Below, piece by piece: positions 38,532-46,306 of a DNA stretch of 46,306 nucleotides. The notes below the pieces were generated by a model. The model ran no database searches and was not told where the DNA came from. It saw only the letters and a list, made by a program, of their open reading frames with translations. Source of the stretch: an uncultured Candidatus Pelagibacter sp. (GTDB lineage Bacteria > Pseudomonadota > Alphaproteobacteria > Pelagibacterales > Pelagibacteraceae); assembly GCA_905612525.1 (NCBI GenBank), contig CAJQSG010000010.1:1-46306 (forward strand), given 5' to 3'. Both the position numbers and the translations under genes were made by a program. How positions within the stretch are numbered: position 1 is the stretch's first letter; each line of letters opens with the position of its first letter.

Positions 38532-39422
38532 TTAATCTATCCATTCTTTATAAATATCTAGATTATTTTGAATATAATCAGGTAATTCTTTTATTTTAAA
38601 TTTTTCAAGAATAGTTCCATTGCCAATTTTATTTTCTCTTTTATCAATTTTTACATCATAAATTGCTTTTTTATTTTTAACCAAATCATCTATTTGATTT
38701 ACTGAGAGCGGAAGCATGTCAAATTCTCTATGATGCATGTAAGATTTATATTTATGTTCTAAATCTTTTGCAGATTTCATGTTAGAAAAATGCCAACCGC
38801 CATCTTTGATAATTTTAACATCTATGAATTTGTTTTTAGAAAAAAAAATATCTAATCTAAAAAAAGAATATTTTCTATCCTTAATTACTCTTAACCATTG
38901 TGGAGTAGTAAGGTGTTTTTTTTTACAAGCCTTTGTTCCTGTCCATTTAAATTTCGGCATACGCAAATTAAATCTGTAATAAATCATGTCTTGTTGGAAT
39001 AAAATAATTTTATTACGGATTTTTTCAAAATTAATATTTTCTAAATTTGGAATTTCATCAAGATCAGATATTATAATCATATCATCATCAGTGGCATTAC
39101 TTAATCCATTTAAGATATAATTTCTTTGTCCATTCTCTCGGTAAATGGCATTCATTATATATTTTCGAGATTTTTGACTTTCATCATCATCATCGTTAAT
39201 AACCTCTATCTTTGAAGGTATTTCATCAAAAACTAAATATATAATCTTGTTCTTAAATTTTTCATATTTGTTAATATCAAAGATCAACTCTCTTTTTTTT
39301 CCATTGTGAAGATATCTGCTTTCAACAACTACAAAAAAATCTACATACTGATTTAGAATATTAAGACGCAGATCTAGAATCATCTCTTCATCGAAGAACA
39401 TAAAACAATCAAATATTTTCAT
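38532..39422 (-). CDS. glycosyltransferase family 17-like protein
   Basis: MKIFDCFMFFDEEMILDLRLNILNQYVDFFVVVESRYLHNG, IISDLDEIPN (DxD), YYRFNLR, GGWHFSNM. Confidence 0.82.
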   Translation of the reverse strand: MKIFDCFMFFDEEMILDLRLNILNQYVDFFVVVESRYLHNGKKRELIFDINKYEKFKNKIIYLVFDEIPSKIEVINDDDDESQKSRKYIMNAIYRENGQRNYILNGLSNATDDDMIIISDLDEIPNLENINFEKIRNKIILFQQDMIYYRFNLRMPKFKWTGTKACKKKHLTTPQWLRVIKDRKYSFFRLDIFFSKNKFIDVKIIKDGGWHFSNMKSAKDLEHKYKSYMHHREFDMLPLSVNQIDDLVKNKKAIYDVKIDKRENKIGNGTILEKFKIKELPDYIQNNLDIYKEWID

Positions 39423-39452
39423 AATTTTTTATAGTTTTTTATTTGTATTTAT

Positions 39453-39989
39453 ATGATAAATAATTTTATGGCAGAAAAATTAATTATCACTTTTGACGAG
39501 TATACAGAAATTGTTGAAAAATTAGCAATAGAAATCCACAATAGTTATAAACCCACAGTATTAGTGGGTATCATGAGAGGCGCCGCTCCTATATTGGATA
39601 TTCTTTCTAGAGTTCTAAAATTGCCAATCGCATATATAGTTATCCAAAGTTATGCAGGAAATGGTATGGAGGATAAGCAGGGTCAACTGATGTTTGCTCG
39701 GGAGATTAGTTCTTTAGCTGAAAATAAAGATTTTGATAAAGTGCTATTGGTAGATGATCTTTCTGACACTGGATTAACTTTAAATAAAAGTATTGAATGG
39801 TTAAAAAATTATGAACCAACTAAAAATTATATCAATGAAGTTAAAACAGCATGTTTATGGAAAAAAAAATCATCTACATTTGAGCCAGATTTTTGCCCAG
39901 TAAAATTAGATTCAGACCCTTGGATTGTTCAACCAACAGAGCATTATGAGGAAATGTCTATGGAAGAAATAATTAAGAGAAATAAATAG
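39453..39989 (+). CDS. purine phosphoribosyltransferase (hypoxanthine/xanthine type)
   Basis: LVGIMRGAAPILDILSRVLKLPIAYIVIQSY and PRPP loop VLLVDDLSDTGLTL. Alternative start at MAEKLI. Confidence 0.85.
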   Translation: MINNFMAEKLIITFDEYTEIVEKLAIEIHNSYKPTVLVGIMRGAAPILDILSRVLKLPIAYIVIQSYAGNGMEDKQGQLMFAREISSLAENKDFDKVLLVDDLSDTGLTLNKSIEWLKNYEPTKNYINEVKTACLWKKKSSTFEPDFCPVKLDSDPWIVQPTEHYEEMSMEEIIKRNK

Positions 39990-40013
39990 GGCCAGAGTTT
40001 AATCTAGCCCTAT
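39986..40013. terminator. bidirectional intrinsic terminator between convergent purine genes
   Basis: ATAGGGC-C-AGA-GTTTAA-TCT-A-GCCCTAT (7-bp stem, one mismatch, 3-bp stem), then AAAATTTATTTTT on the + side and an A/T-rich flank on the - side; overlaps the phosphoribosyltransferase stop codon. Confidence 0.7.
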
Positions 40014-40024
40014 AAAATTTATTT

Positions 40025-41317
40025 TTAAGCAACAACAAAGCTAATAACACTAAGTATTGCAATTACCCATATCGCTGGTGAAGTTGAAGAAAATTTACCA
40101 GTAAATATTTTTATCAAAGCATAAGAGATAAACGCCAAAGCAATACCATTACTAATACTATAAGTAAAAGGCATGGCTATCATTGCAAGTACAGCAGGAC
40201 CCGATTCTGCTATATCATCCCATTCTATGTCTGATATGTTACGAACAAATAAAGTTGAAATATAAATTAGTGCTGCAGCATCAACTTCTTTTGGTAAAGA
40301 TGTTGCGAGGTCACCAAAAAATAAACATAGTAAGAATAGAACACCTATTACAAGCGAAGTCATTCCTGTTCTTCCACCTGCCTTAATACCCGTTCCACTT
40401 TCTATATAAGTTGTGACCGTTGTAGTACCCATCATGGCACCCGCAACAGTAGAAACGCTATCTGACATCATAGCTTTATCGATATCTTTAACATTTCCTT
40501 TGCTGTCAACTTTTCCAGCAACATTAGCTACAGAAGTTAAAGTCCCAGCGGTATCAAAGAAATCAACAAATAATAAAGTAAAAACTATAGTTGCCATTGA
40601 TGCACTTAATGCTGCGCTCAAATCAAAAACAAGTAAGTGAGTCATGGGCTTTATTCCACTGACAGCACCTTTGAACTCTGCCCAACCACTTAACCAGGCA
40701 ATAATACTAAATACAAGTATTCCAATAATAATGTTTCCTTTAATTTTCATTTTTTCCATAACAATCATTGAAATGAAAGCACCAGCACCACATAACAGTA
40801 ATGGATTCGAAACATCTCCCAATTTAAATATTGTTTCATTCCCAGATGCTACTTGAAGTCCCATTAAATTAAATCCAATTACAGCTAAAAATAATCCTAT
40901 GCCAGCTCCAATCCCAAGTTTTAAACTTTTTGGAATAGAATTTATTAACCAAGCTCTGATTGGTGTTAATGAAATAAGTAAGAATAAAACCCCAGCCACA
41001 AATACCGCACCAAGTGCTTCTGCTGGGCTATAACCCAACGTTCCACAAACATAAAATGCAACAAATGCATTAATTCCCATTCCTGGAGCAAGTCCTACGG
41101 GCCAAGTTCTTGCATAAAAAGCTGCAATAAAACATGCGATTGCAGAAGCAATTGCTGTAGCAGTAAAGACACCACCAAAGTCAAAACCACCATTACTAAG
41201 TATTAATGGATTTAAAAATAAAATATAAGCCATTGTCAAAAATGTTGTTACACCAGCTATTACCTCTGTCTTAAAATCAGTCTTATGTTTTTTATAGTCA
41301 AAATATTTTTCTAACAT
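40025..41317 (-). CDS. NCS2/AzgA-type purine permease
   Basis: YFDYKKHKTDFKTEVIAGVTTFLTMAYILFLNPLILS, GLAPGMGINAFVAFYVCGTLGYSPAEALGAVF, DFFDTAGTLTSVANVAG, YIESGTGIKAGGRTGMTS. The ATG at 41317 is preceded by AGGAGG, so it is preferred over the track start 41344. Confidence 0.93.
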   Translation of the reverse strand: MLEKYFDYKKHKTDFKTEVIAGVTTFLTMAYILFLNPLILSNGGFDFGGVFTATAIASAIACFIAAFYARTWPVGLAPGMGINAFVAFYVCGTLGYSPAEALGAVFVAGVLFLLISLTPIRAWLINSIPKSLKLGIGAGIGLFLAVIGFNLMGLQVASGNETIFKLGDVSNPLLLCGAGAFISMIVMEKMKIKGNIIIGILVFSIIAWLSGWAEFKGAVSGIKPMTHLLVFDLSAALSASMATIVFTLLFVDFFDTAGTLTSVANVAGKVDSKGNVKDIDKAMMSDSVSTVAGAMMGTTTVTTYIESGTGIKAGGRTGMTSLVIGVLFLLCLFFGDLATSLPKEVDAAALIYISTLFVRNISDIEWDDIAESGPAVLAMIAMPFTYSISNGIALAFISYALIKIFTGKFSSTSPAIWVIAILSVISFVVA

Positions 41318-41447
41318 TGATCCTCCTAAGATTAGATTTGACAATATTAGATTCTTTATGAAAATACTCTTAAAAACCTGAGCTTATTCACATAATTCAA
41401 CTAATAAGTTTATATTTATGCTACATTTCACATGTTAGGATTGAATT

Positions 41448-41753
41448 GTGAAAAAATTAGAATTTATCTTTATAAGTTTGTTTTTTTTAATTCTATTATC
41501 TGGCTGTCAAACTATAAAAAAAAAAACGGATAAAATTGTTGAAAAAGAAAATGCAGAATTAAGTCAATATATTGGAAAAACTTTAGATAACTTAAAAATA
41601 GGACTTGGTAAACCAGATGAAGATTTTAGAAATGATAAAGATAATTTTGAACTTGTTTATAATACGAAAAAATATGGAATACTTTGTGAGAGAAGATTTG
41701 AAGTAGACGCCAATTCTATAGTGATTGGTTTTGTATCAAAGGGCTGTTTTTAA
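41448..41753 (+). CDS. small putative lipoprotein (SmpA/BamE-like fold possible)
   Basis: Signal plus lipobox FLILLSGCQT, then LSQYIGKTLDNLKIGLGKPDED; GTG start. Confidence 0.6.
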   Translation: MKKLEFIFISLFFLILLSGCQTIKKKTDKIVEKENAELSQYIGKTLDNLKIGLGKPDEDFRNDKDNFELVYNTKKYGILCERRFEVDANSIVIGFVSKGCF

Positions 41754-41759
41754 TATCAA

Positions 41760-43835
41760 TTAAATTTTTTCTGAAATTTTTAATGCAAACGCATAGTCTA
41801 AAGCTATTTCCTCTATAGCACCATCTCTACCAGATTTACCACCATGACCAGCATTCATTTCTGTTTTTAGAAGTAATAAATTGTTGTCAGTTTTATATGC
41901 TCTTAGTTTTGCAGTAAATTTTGTAGGTTCATCAAACAAAACTCTATTATCACTTAGGCTTGTTGTTATGAATATGTGAGGATAATCCATTTTCTTTATA
42001 TTATTATAAGGTGCATAAGAATAAATATAATCAAAGTGATCTTTTATATCTTTTGCATTTCCAAATTCATCAAATTCGCCAACGGTTAAAGGTAAAGAGT
42101 GATCAAGATTAGTTGTTAAAGAGTCTACAAATGGAACGGCCATTATTATACCTAAAAATAATTCTGGTGTTTGATTAACTACCGCTCCCATAAGAAGACC
42201 ACCAGCAGATCCACCCATTCCTATTATTTTACTCTTAGAAGTATACTTATTTTCAATTAAATATTTTGCTGATGCAATATAATCTTCAAAAGTATTTTTT
42301 TTATTAAGAAGCTTTCCTTCTTTCCACCACTTCATTCCTCTTTCCATTCCACCCCTAATATGGGCTGTTACCCAAATAATATCCCTATTAATTAGGCTTA
42401 ATCTAGTAGTTGAAAAACCTGGACTCATTGAGCTCCCATAGGAACCATAACCATAAAGTAATAAATTAGCAGATCCGTCTATTTTAGTATTTTTATGTCT
42501 TGTAATTGTAAGGGGAACCATTCTTCCATCATGTGACTTACAATTAACTCTTTCAACAATGTAATCTTCTGGATTATGACCAGAGGGGATTTCCTGCTCT
42601 TTAACCAATTTTTTTTTTTTAGAACTTAGATTGTAGGAGTAAACTCTTGTTTGTGTTTTTGGCGATGAGTAACTTAAATAAATTTCATCCGTATCTTTAT
42701 CTCTCTGAACTAAAGATACTCCAGGAACATAGACATTTTCATCTGAAAAAAGTAATTCTTCTTCCATTCCTGTTGTAATATTTTTTACAAATAGCTTATC
42801 TAGAGCATCAGAGGTTTCAGATCTTATTATCCAATTATTTAAAAATGTCAGTCCACCAATTAAAACCTCTTCTTTTGCCATTATAAATTTTTTCCAATCT
42901 TGTTTTTCTAAACTCTCTGTTATATCTATTTTAAAATCTTCTGCATTTTCGTTTGTATGATTATAAAATTTTCCATCCCAAGAATTTACGGAATAAAGTA
43001 TTCCTCTTTTTCTTTTTTTTATTAATTTAGGCTGGGGTTCTTTTTCATTAACATCAAAATAATATTGCTCAGAAGTATTATGATCTGAAGTTGTTATAAA
43101 AAAATATTTATCATCCGAGCTTAAACCAATACTAACAGTAAAGGCTTCACTTTTTTCTTCAAAGATTAATTGATCTTCCTTGGTGCTTGCTCCCAGTCTG
43201 TGTCTATAAATTTTTCTTGGTCTGTGATTTTCATCTAACTTAGAATAAAATATATACTTATCATCTAGACTAAAGGTTATCCCTCCTGATGTTTCCTCTA
43301 TTTTTTCAGTAACTAATTTTTTTGTACCAATATCTCTAATATATATTGTGTAGTATTCAGAACCTTTAGTGTCTAAAGAATATCCTAAATATTTATCATT
43401 AAAACTAACCTCTAAATCTCCAACACCAAAATATTCAACATTAAGTTTTCTTTTTTCTTCGTCGCCATTCCAAATTTCTTCGATCTCATTAATTCCAATT
43501 TTTTTTCTTAACTTGATAGAATAATTTCCTTTTGAGGTTGTTCTTGTCCAATATTCATAATCAAAATCTTTAAATGGTAATGACTCATCATCTAATTTAA
43601 TTCTACCTTTAATTTCATTGAATAATTCTTTTTGAATATTTTTCGTATTTGATAGATGAAAATCTGTATACGAATTTTCTTCTTCAAGATATTTTCTGAC
43701 ATCGGGGTTTAATTTTTTGCTATCTTTTAAAACTTCCAAGATATTATCCTGATGTATCCAGCTATAATCATCCTCCCAACTAAAATTATGACATGTTTTT
43801 ATTTCTGGTTTTTTTTTAAGTTGTGGTATTTTCAT
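41760..43835 (-). CDS. ptrB: prolyl oligopeptidase family serine peptidase (oligopeptidase B-like)
   Basis: Beta-propeller N-terminal half; GYGSYGSSMSPGFSTTRLSLINRDIIWVTAHIRGGMERGMKWWKEGKLLNKKNTFEDYIASAKYLIE, GGSAGGLLMGAVVN, AGHGGKSGR. Confidence 0.93.
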   Translation of the reverse strand: MKIPQLKKKPEIKTCHNFSWEDDYSWIHQDNILEVLKDSKKLNPDVRKYLEEENSYTDFHLSNTKNIQKELFNEIKGRIKLDDESLPFKDFDYEYWTRTTSKGNYSIKLRKKIGINEIEEIWNGDEEKRKLNVEYFGVGDLEVSFNDKYLGYSLDTKGSEYYTIYIRDIGTKKLVTEKIEETSGGITFSLDDKYIFYSKLDENHRPRKIYRHRLGASTKEDQLIFEEKSEAFTVSIGLSSDDKYFFITTSDHNTSEQYYFDVNEKEPQPKLIKKRKRGILYSVNSWDGKFYNHTNENAEDFKIDITESLEKQDWKKFIMAKEEVLIGGLTFLNNWIIRSETSDALDKLFVKNITTGMEEELLFSDENVYVPGVSLVQRDKDTDEIYLSYSSPKTQTRVYSYNLSSKKKKLVKEQEIPSGHNPEDYIVERVNCKSHDGRMVPLTITRHKNTKIDGSANLLLYGYGSYGSSMSPGFSTTRLSLINRDIIWVTAHIRGGMERGMKWWKEGKLLNKKNTFEDYIASAKYLIENKYTSKSKIIGMGGSAGGLLMGAVVNQTPELFLGIIMAVPFVDSLTTNLDHSLPLTVGEFDEFGNAKDIKDHFDYIYSYAPYNNIKKMDYPHIFITTSLSDNRVLFDEPTKFTAKLRAYKTDNNLLLLKTEMNAGHGGKSGRDGAIEEIALDYAFALKISEKI

Positions 43836-43852
43836 GAGAGGAAACTAAATAT

Positions 43853-44359
43853 ATGAATATAATCATTTATACACTAATTATTTTAGGAACTGCTTATTTC
43901 CTATTAAAATCAATAGTGAATATATCATCCAAAAAAATATCAAAAAACCTAAGGAAATTAATTCTATTTGGATCAATAAGCTTTGCAATTCTACTAGTTT
44001 TTGGTGGAAAATTTTTACTAAGTTTGCCATTAACTTTGTTAAGTTTAGCTATATTAAAATTAAAAGGTTTTTCTATATTCCAGTTAATCGGTTTATTTAG
44101 GCTCATTCAAACACTAAGAAGATCTGGAAGATTTTCGTTTAGTCAGAATCAGAATATAAAAAATTCAACAACCTTATCTTTGGAGGAGGCTTATAAAATT
44201 TTAAACCTTGATATAAATAAAAAAATAACAAAGAAGGAAGTCAGCAAAGCACATATCAATATTCAAAAAAAAATTCATCCTGATATTTCTCCGGAAACTG
44301 CAAGATTATCTACAATTGTAAATGAAGCTAAAGATGTTATTTTAAAGAATATATCCTAG
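43853..44359 (+). CDS. membrane-anchored J-domain protein (Pam18/DjlA-like)
   Basis: N-terminal TM segments; C-terminal LSLEEAYKILNLDINKKITKKEVSKAHINIQKKIHPDISPETARLSTIVNEAKDVIL with HPD motif. Confidence 0.82.
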   Translation: MNIIIYTLIILGTAYFLLKSIVNISSKKISKNLRKLILFGSISFAILLVFGGKFLLSLPLTLLSLAILKLKGFSIFQLIGLFRLIQTLRRSGRFSFSQNQNIKNSTTLSLEEAYKILNLDINKKITKKEVSKAHINIQKKIHPDISPETARLSTIVNEAKDVILKNIS

Positions 44360-45321
44360 TCTAAAATATTATTTAATTGTTCAAAAATTTTATGTGGATT
44401 AATTCTATCTTTTCCATGCGTATTGTGTTTTACAGTATTTTCTCCATCTGGAATAATAGGATGCATTCTTGGGCTATAACTTCCATATAGCAGTGGTGTA
44501 TCTGACATTAAAACAATTGTCTCAATACCCAACCCTGAAGAGAGATGGCTAAAACATGAGTCGTTGCAAATTGAGATATTACAGTTCTTGATTATAGGCA
44601 ATATCTCACTTAGGTTAAAATTATCTAGAGCAAAGCATATTTCTTTGTGGCTGGTACTGAGTATTTCAAGTAAAATTTTTTGCTCTTCAACATTTTTTCC
44701 AGTTGCTAAAAAAAACCTACATTTATGTTTTTGCGTAATTAATTTCATAAAGTTGATAAAAATTTTAGCTGGAATTCTTTTTGTTGGTCCTGAACCTCCT
44801 ATTCCTAATAAAATATTTAATTCTTTGCTGTCTATATTGTATTTTGATTTAGCGTCTTTAATTAATTGATCATTTACTGAAATTTTAGGATTACTTTCAA
44901 CTTCTAAGCCCAGTTCTTTTTTTATAAATTTTTTAGCAGTATTAATTATATGTTGTTTATTCTTTTGAAATAAAGGATATTGATAAATGTCCTTGATACC
45001 AGCACCTCTTGCAATTAAGTTAAATCTAAGAGATGAATTAAATATAAAAACTTTATCAAAATTAAATTTTTTAAGATCCCTAGCAAGATTGTATGACCCA
45101 ACAATTCCGTCATGACGATCATTCTTAATTTTACTTCCACGATCAAGAATAATAATTTGGTCTATGGCTGTGTTATTTTTTAAAAATTGTATTGCCTTCG
45201 AGTTTTCCTTTACAAGAATACTGACCGGCGTAGCAAATTTTTTTGAAATTGCTTGTATAAATGGTAAAAAAATTACCATATCACCAATACCCATTCTATT
45301 TTGCACTGCTAAAATTCTCAT
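44356..45321 (-). CDS. glycosyltransferase family 9 (heptosyltransferase-like)
   Basis: NRMGIGDMVIFLPFIQAISKKF, GIGGSGPTKRIPAKIFINFM, CNISICNDSCFSHLSSGLGIETIVLMSDT. Confidence 0.82.
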   Translation of the reverse strand: MRILAVQNRMGIGDMVIFLPFIQAISKKFATPVSILVKENSKAIQFLKNNTAIDQIIILDRGSKIKNDRHDGIVGSYNLARDLKKFNFDKVFIFNSSLRFNLIARGAGIKDIYQYPLFQKNKQHIINTAKKFIKKELGLEVESNPKISVNDQLIKDAKSKYNIDSKELNILLGIGGSGPTKRIPAKIFINFMKLITQKHKCRFFLATGKNVEEQKILLEILSTSHKEICFALDNFNLSEILPIIKNCNISICNDSCFSHLSSGLGIETIVLMSDTPLLYGSYSPRMHPIIPDGENTVKHNTHGKDRINPHKIFEQLNNILD

Positions 45322-45371
45322 TTGTTATTTTATCATCTTTACTAAATTTTAATTTTATATAAGTTTTGACC

Positions 45372-46256
45372 ATGAGTAAAATTAAAGGCATTTATGCGGC
45401 ATCAATGTCACTATTTAATAGAGACTTAAGCTTAAATATTGAGAAAACAGTTGAGCATGCAGAAAAAATAATCGACCAAGGTTGTCACGGGGTAGCAATT
45501 CTTGGAAGTACTGGACAAGCTCAATTAATACCCGTAAGCGAAAAAATTAGCTTATTAAATGAACTATCTCAAAGTCGCCACAAGGATAAATATTTAATTG
45601 GTACTGGACTTAATTCATTGAGTGAAAGTATTAATTTAATGAAAATAGCAACATCTTTAAATTTTGATGATTTTTTAATAATGCCTCCTGCGTACTATAA
45701 ATATGGAGATAAAGAGGTAATCGAGTTTTATTCTAGAGTAGTTGATGCAGTACCTAGTAGTAAAATTATTCTATATAATTTTGAAAAATTATGTGGTTAT
45801 AAATTTAGTATTAAGTGTATTGAAGAACTTGTAAAAAAATATCCTAAACAAATTGTAGGAGTTAAAGATAGCTCATATAATCTCTACGAACATTTAAAAA
45901 TAGATAATTTTTCTGTATTACCAGGATCAGAGTCAAAACTTTTAAAAGGTTTAGAGTTGGGTTGTGCTGGCATTATAACTGCAACATGCAATGTAACAGG
46001 AGGCCTATCAAGAAAAGTTTATAATGATTTTATTGAAAAAAAAAAACAAACCACAAATGAAATGCTATGTAACGTTCGAAGTAATTTTGAAAAATTTAAT
46101 TTAATATCGGGGTTACACTCTTTTATGTCAGAAAAAAATGAAATTTATAGAAATGTTTTACCTCCAGTTAGTCTTTTAAGTGAAGAGGATAAGCGACAAT
46201 TAATTGAAGATCTTAATAAACTTAATTTTAAGTTAGGATCTTTAGAGACAGCTTAA
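45372..46256 (+). CDS. dihydrodipicolinate synthase / N-acetylneuraminate lyase family protein
   Basis: KIKGIYAASMSLFNRDLSLNIEKTVEHAEKIIDQGCHGVAILGSTGQAQLIPVSEK, LYNFEKLCGYKFS, IVGVKDSS. The ATG at 45372 is preferred over the TTG at 45366. Confidence 0.85.
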   Translation: MSKIKGIYAASMSLFNRDLSLNIEKTVEHAEKIIDQGCHGVAILGSTGQAQLIPVSEKISLLNELSQSRHKDKYLIGTGLNSLSESINLMKIATSLNFDDFLIMPPAYYKYGDKEVIEFYSRVVDAVPSSKIILYNFEKLCGYKFSIKCIEELVKKYPKQIVGVKDSSYNLYEHLKIDNFSVLPGSESKLLKGLELGCAGIITATCNVTGGLSRKVYNDFIEKKKQTTNEMLCNVRSNFEKFNLISGLHSFMSEKNEIYRNVLPPVSLLSEEDKRQLIEDLNKLNFKLGSLETA

Positions 46257-46306
46257 ATATAGCTGGCATGGTTATTAAAATATGAAAAAAAGTAATAAAA
46301 AATTAA

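Noticed and set aside
40183-40856. Three + strand ORFs opposite the NCS2 permease
   Set aside because: Antisense to a strongly supported permease; no motif or credible initiation context.
41318-41447. Purine riboswitch upstream of the NCS2 permease
   Set aside because: I found no recognisable purine-aptamer core; only a short ATTAGATT direct repeat (41331, 41346) in AT-rich sequence.
46282-46306. Start of a new + strand gene (ATGAAAAAAAGTAATAAAAAA)
   Set aside because: Only about 8 codons are visible before the right edge, too little to support a call.

Overview
The window is an AT-rich, gene-dense stretch of bacterial chromosome. Gene content and order (metX-metW-gloB, hisC-tyrA, RegA, ChvI-ChvG, class I LysRS, a SAM-II-like leader) fit a streamlined marine alphaproteobacterium such as SAR11/Pelagibacterales; this is inferred from the sequence and was not searched. 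I recognise about 49 protein-coding genes, including proA cut at the left edge. They are mostly core metabolism and translation: proA/proB/obgE/rpmA/rplU, methionine biosynthesis, hisC/tyrA, trkH, lysK, pyrD, rpmB, a three-gene polyamine operon, regA, bioY, polA, chvIG, ahcY, tsaE, amgK-murU, gpmA, an RND efflux pair, msrA, a purine salvage pair, a prolyl oligopeptidase, GT9 and GT17 glycosyltransferases, and a DapA-family protein. I see no rRNA, tRNA, CRISPR, transposase, prophage or obvious pseudogene. There is no clear-cut novel multi-gene system. The best leads are: (1) a SAM-II aptamer at metX whose likely transcript starts at the first base of the aptamer, with a possible competing pairing near the start codon; (2) an RND membrane-fusion protein that appears to lack the alpha-hairpin domain; (3) a coupled polyamine operon with a deoxyhypusine-synthase-like enzyme and a terminator-like hairpin in its leader; (4) convergent genes that repeatedly share 4-nt palindromic stop codons (TTAA/CTAG); (5) repeat or operator-like elements over the rpmB and regA promoters; (6) a ChvI receiver domain whose conserved K-P motif is changed.
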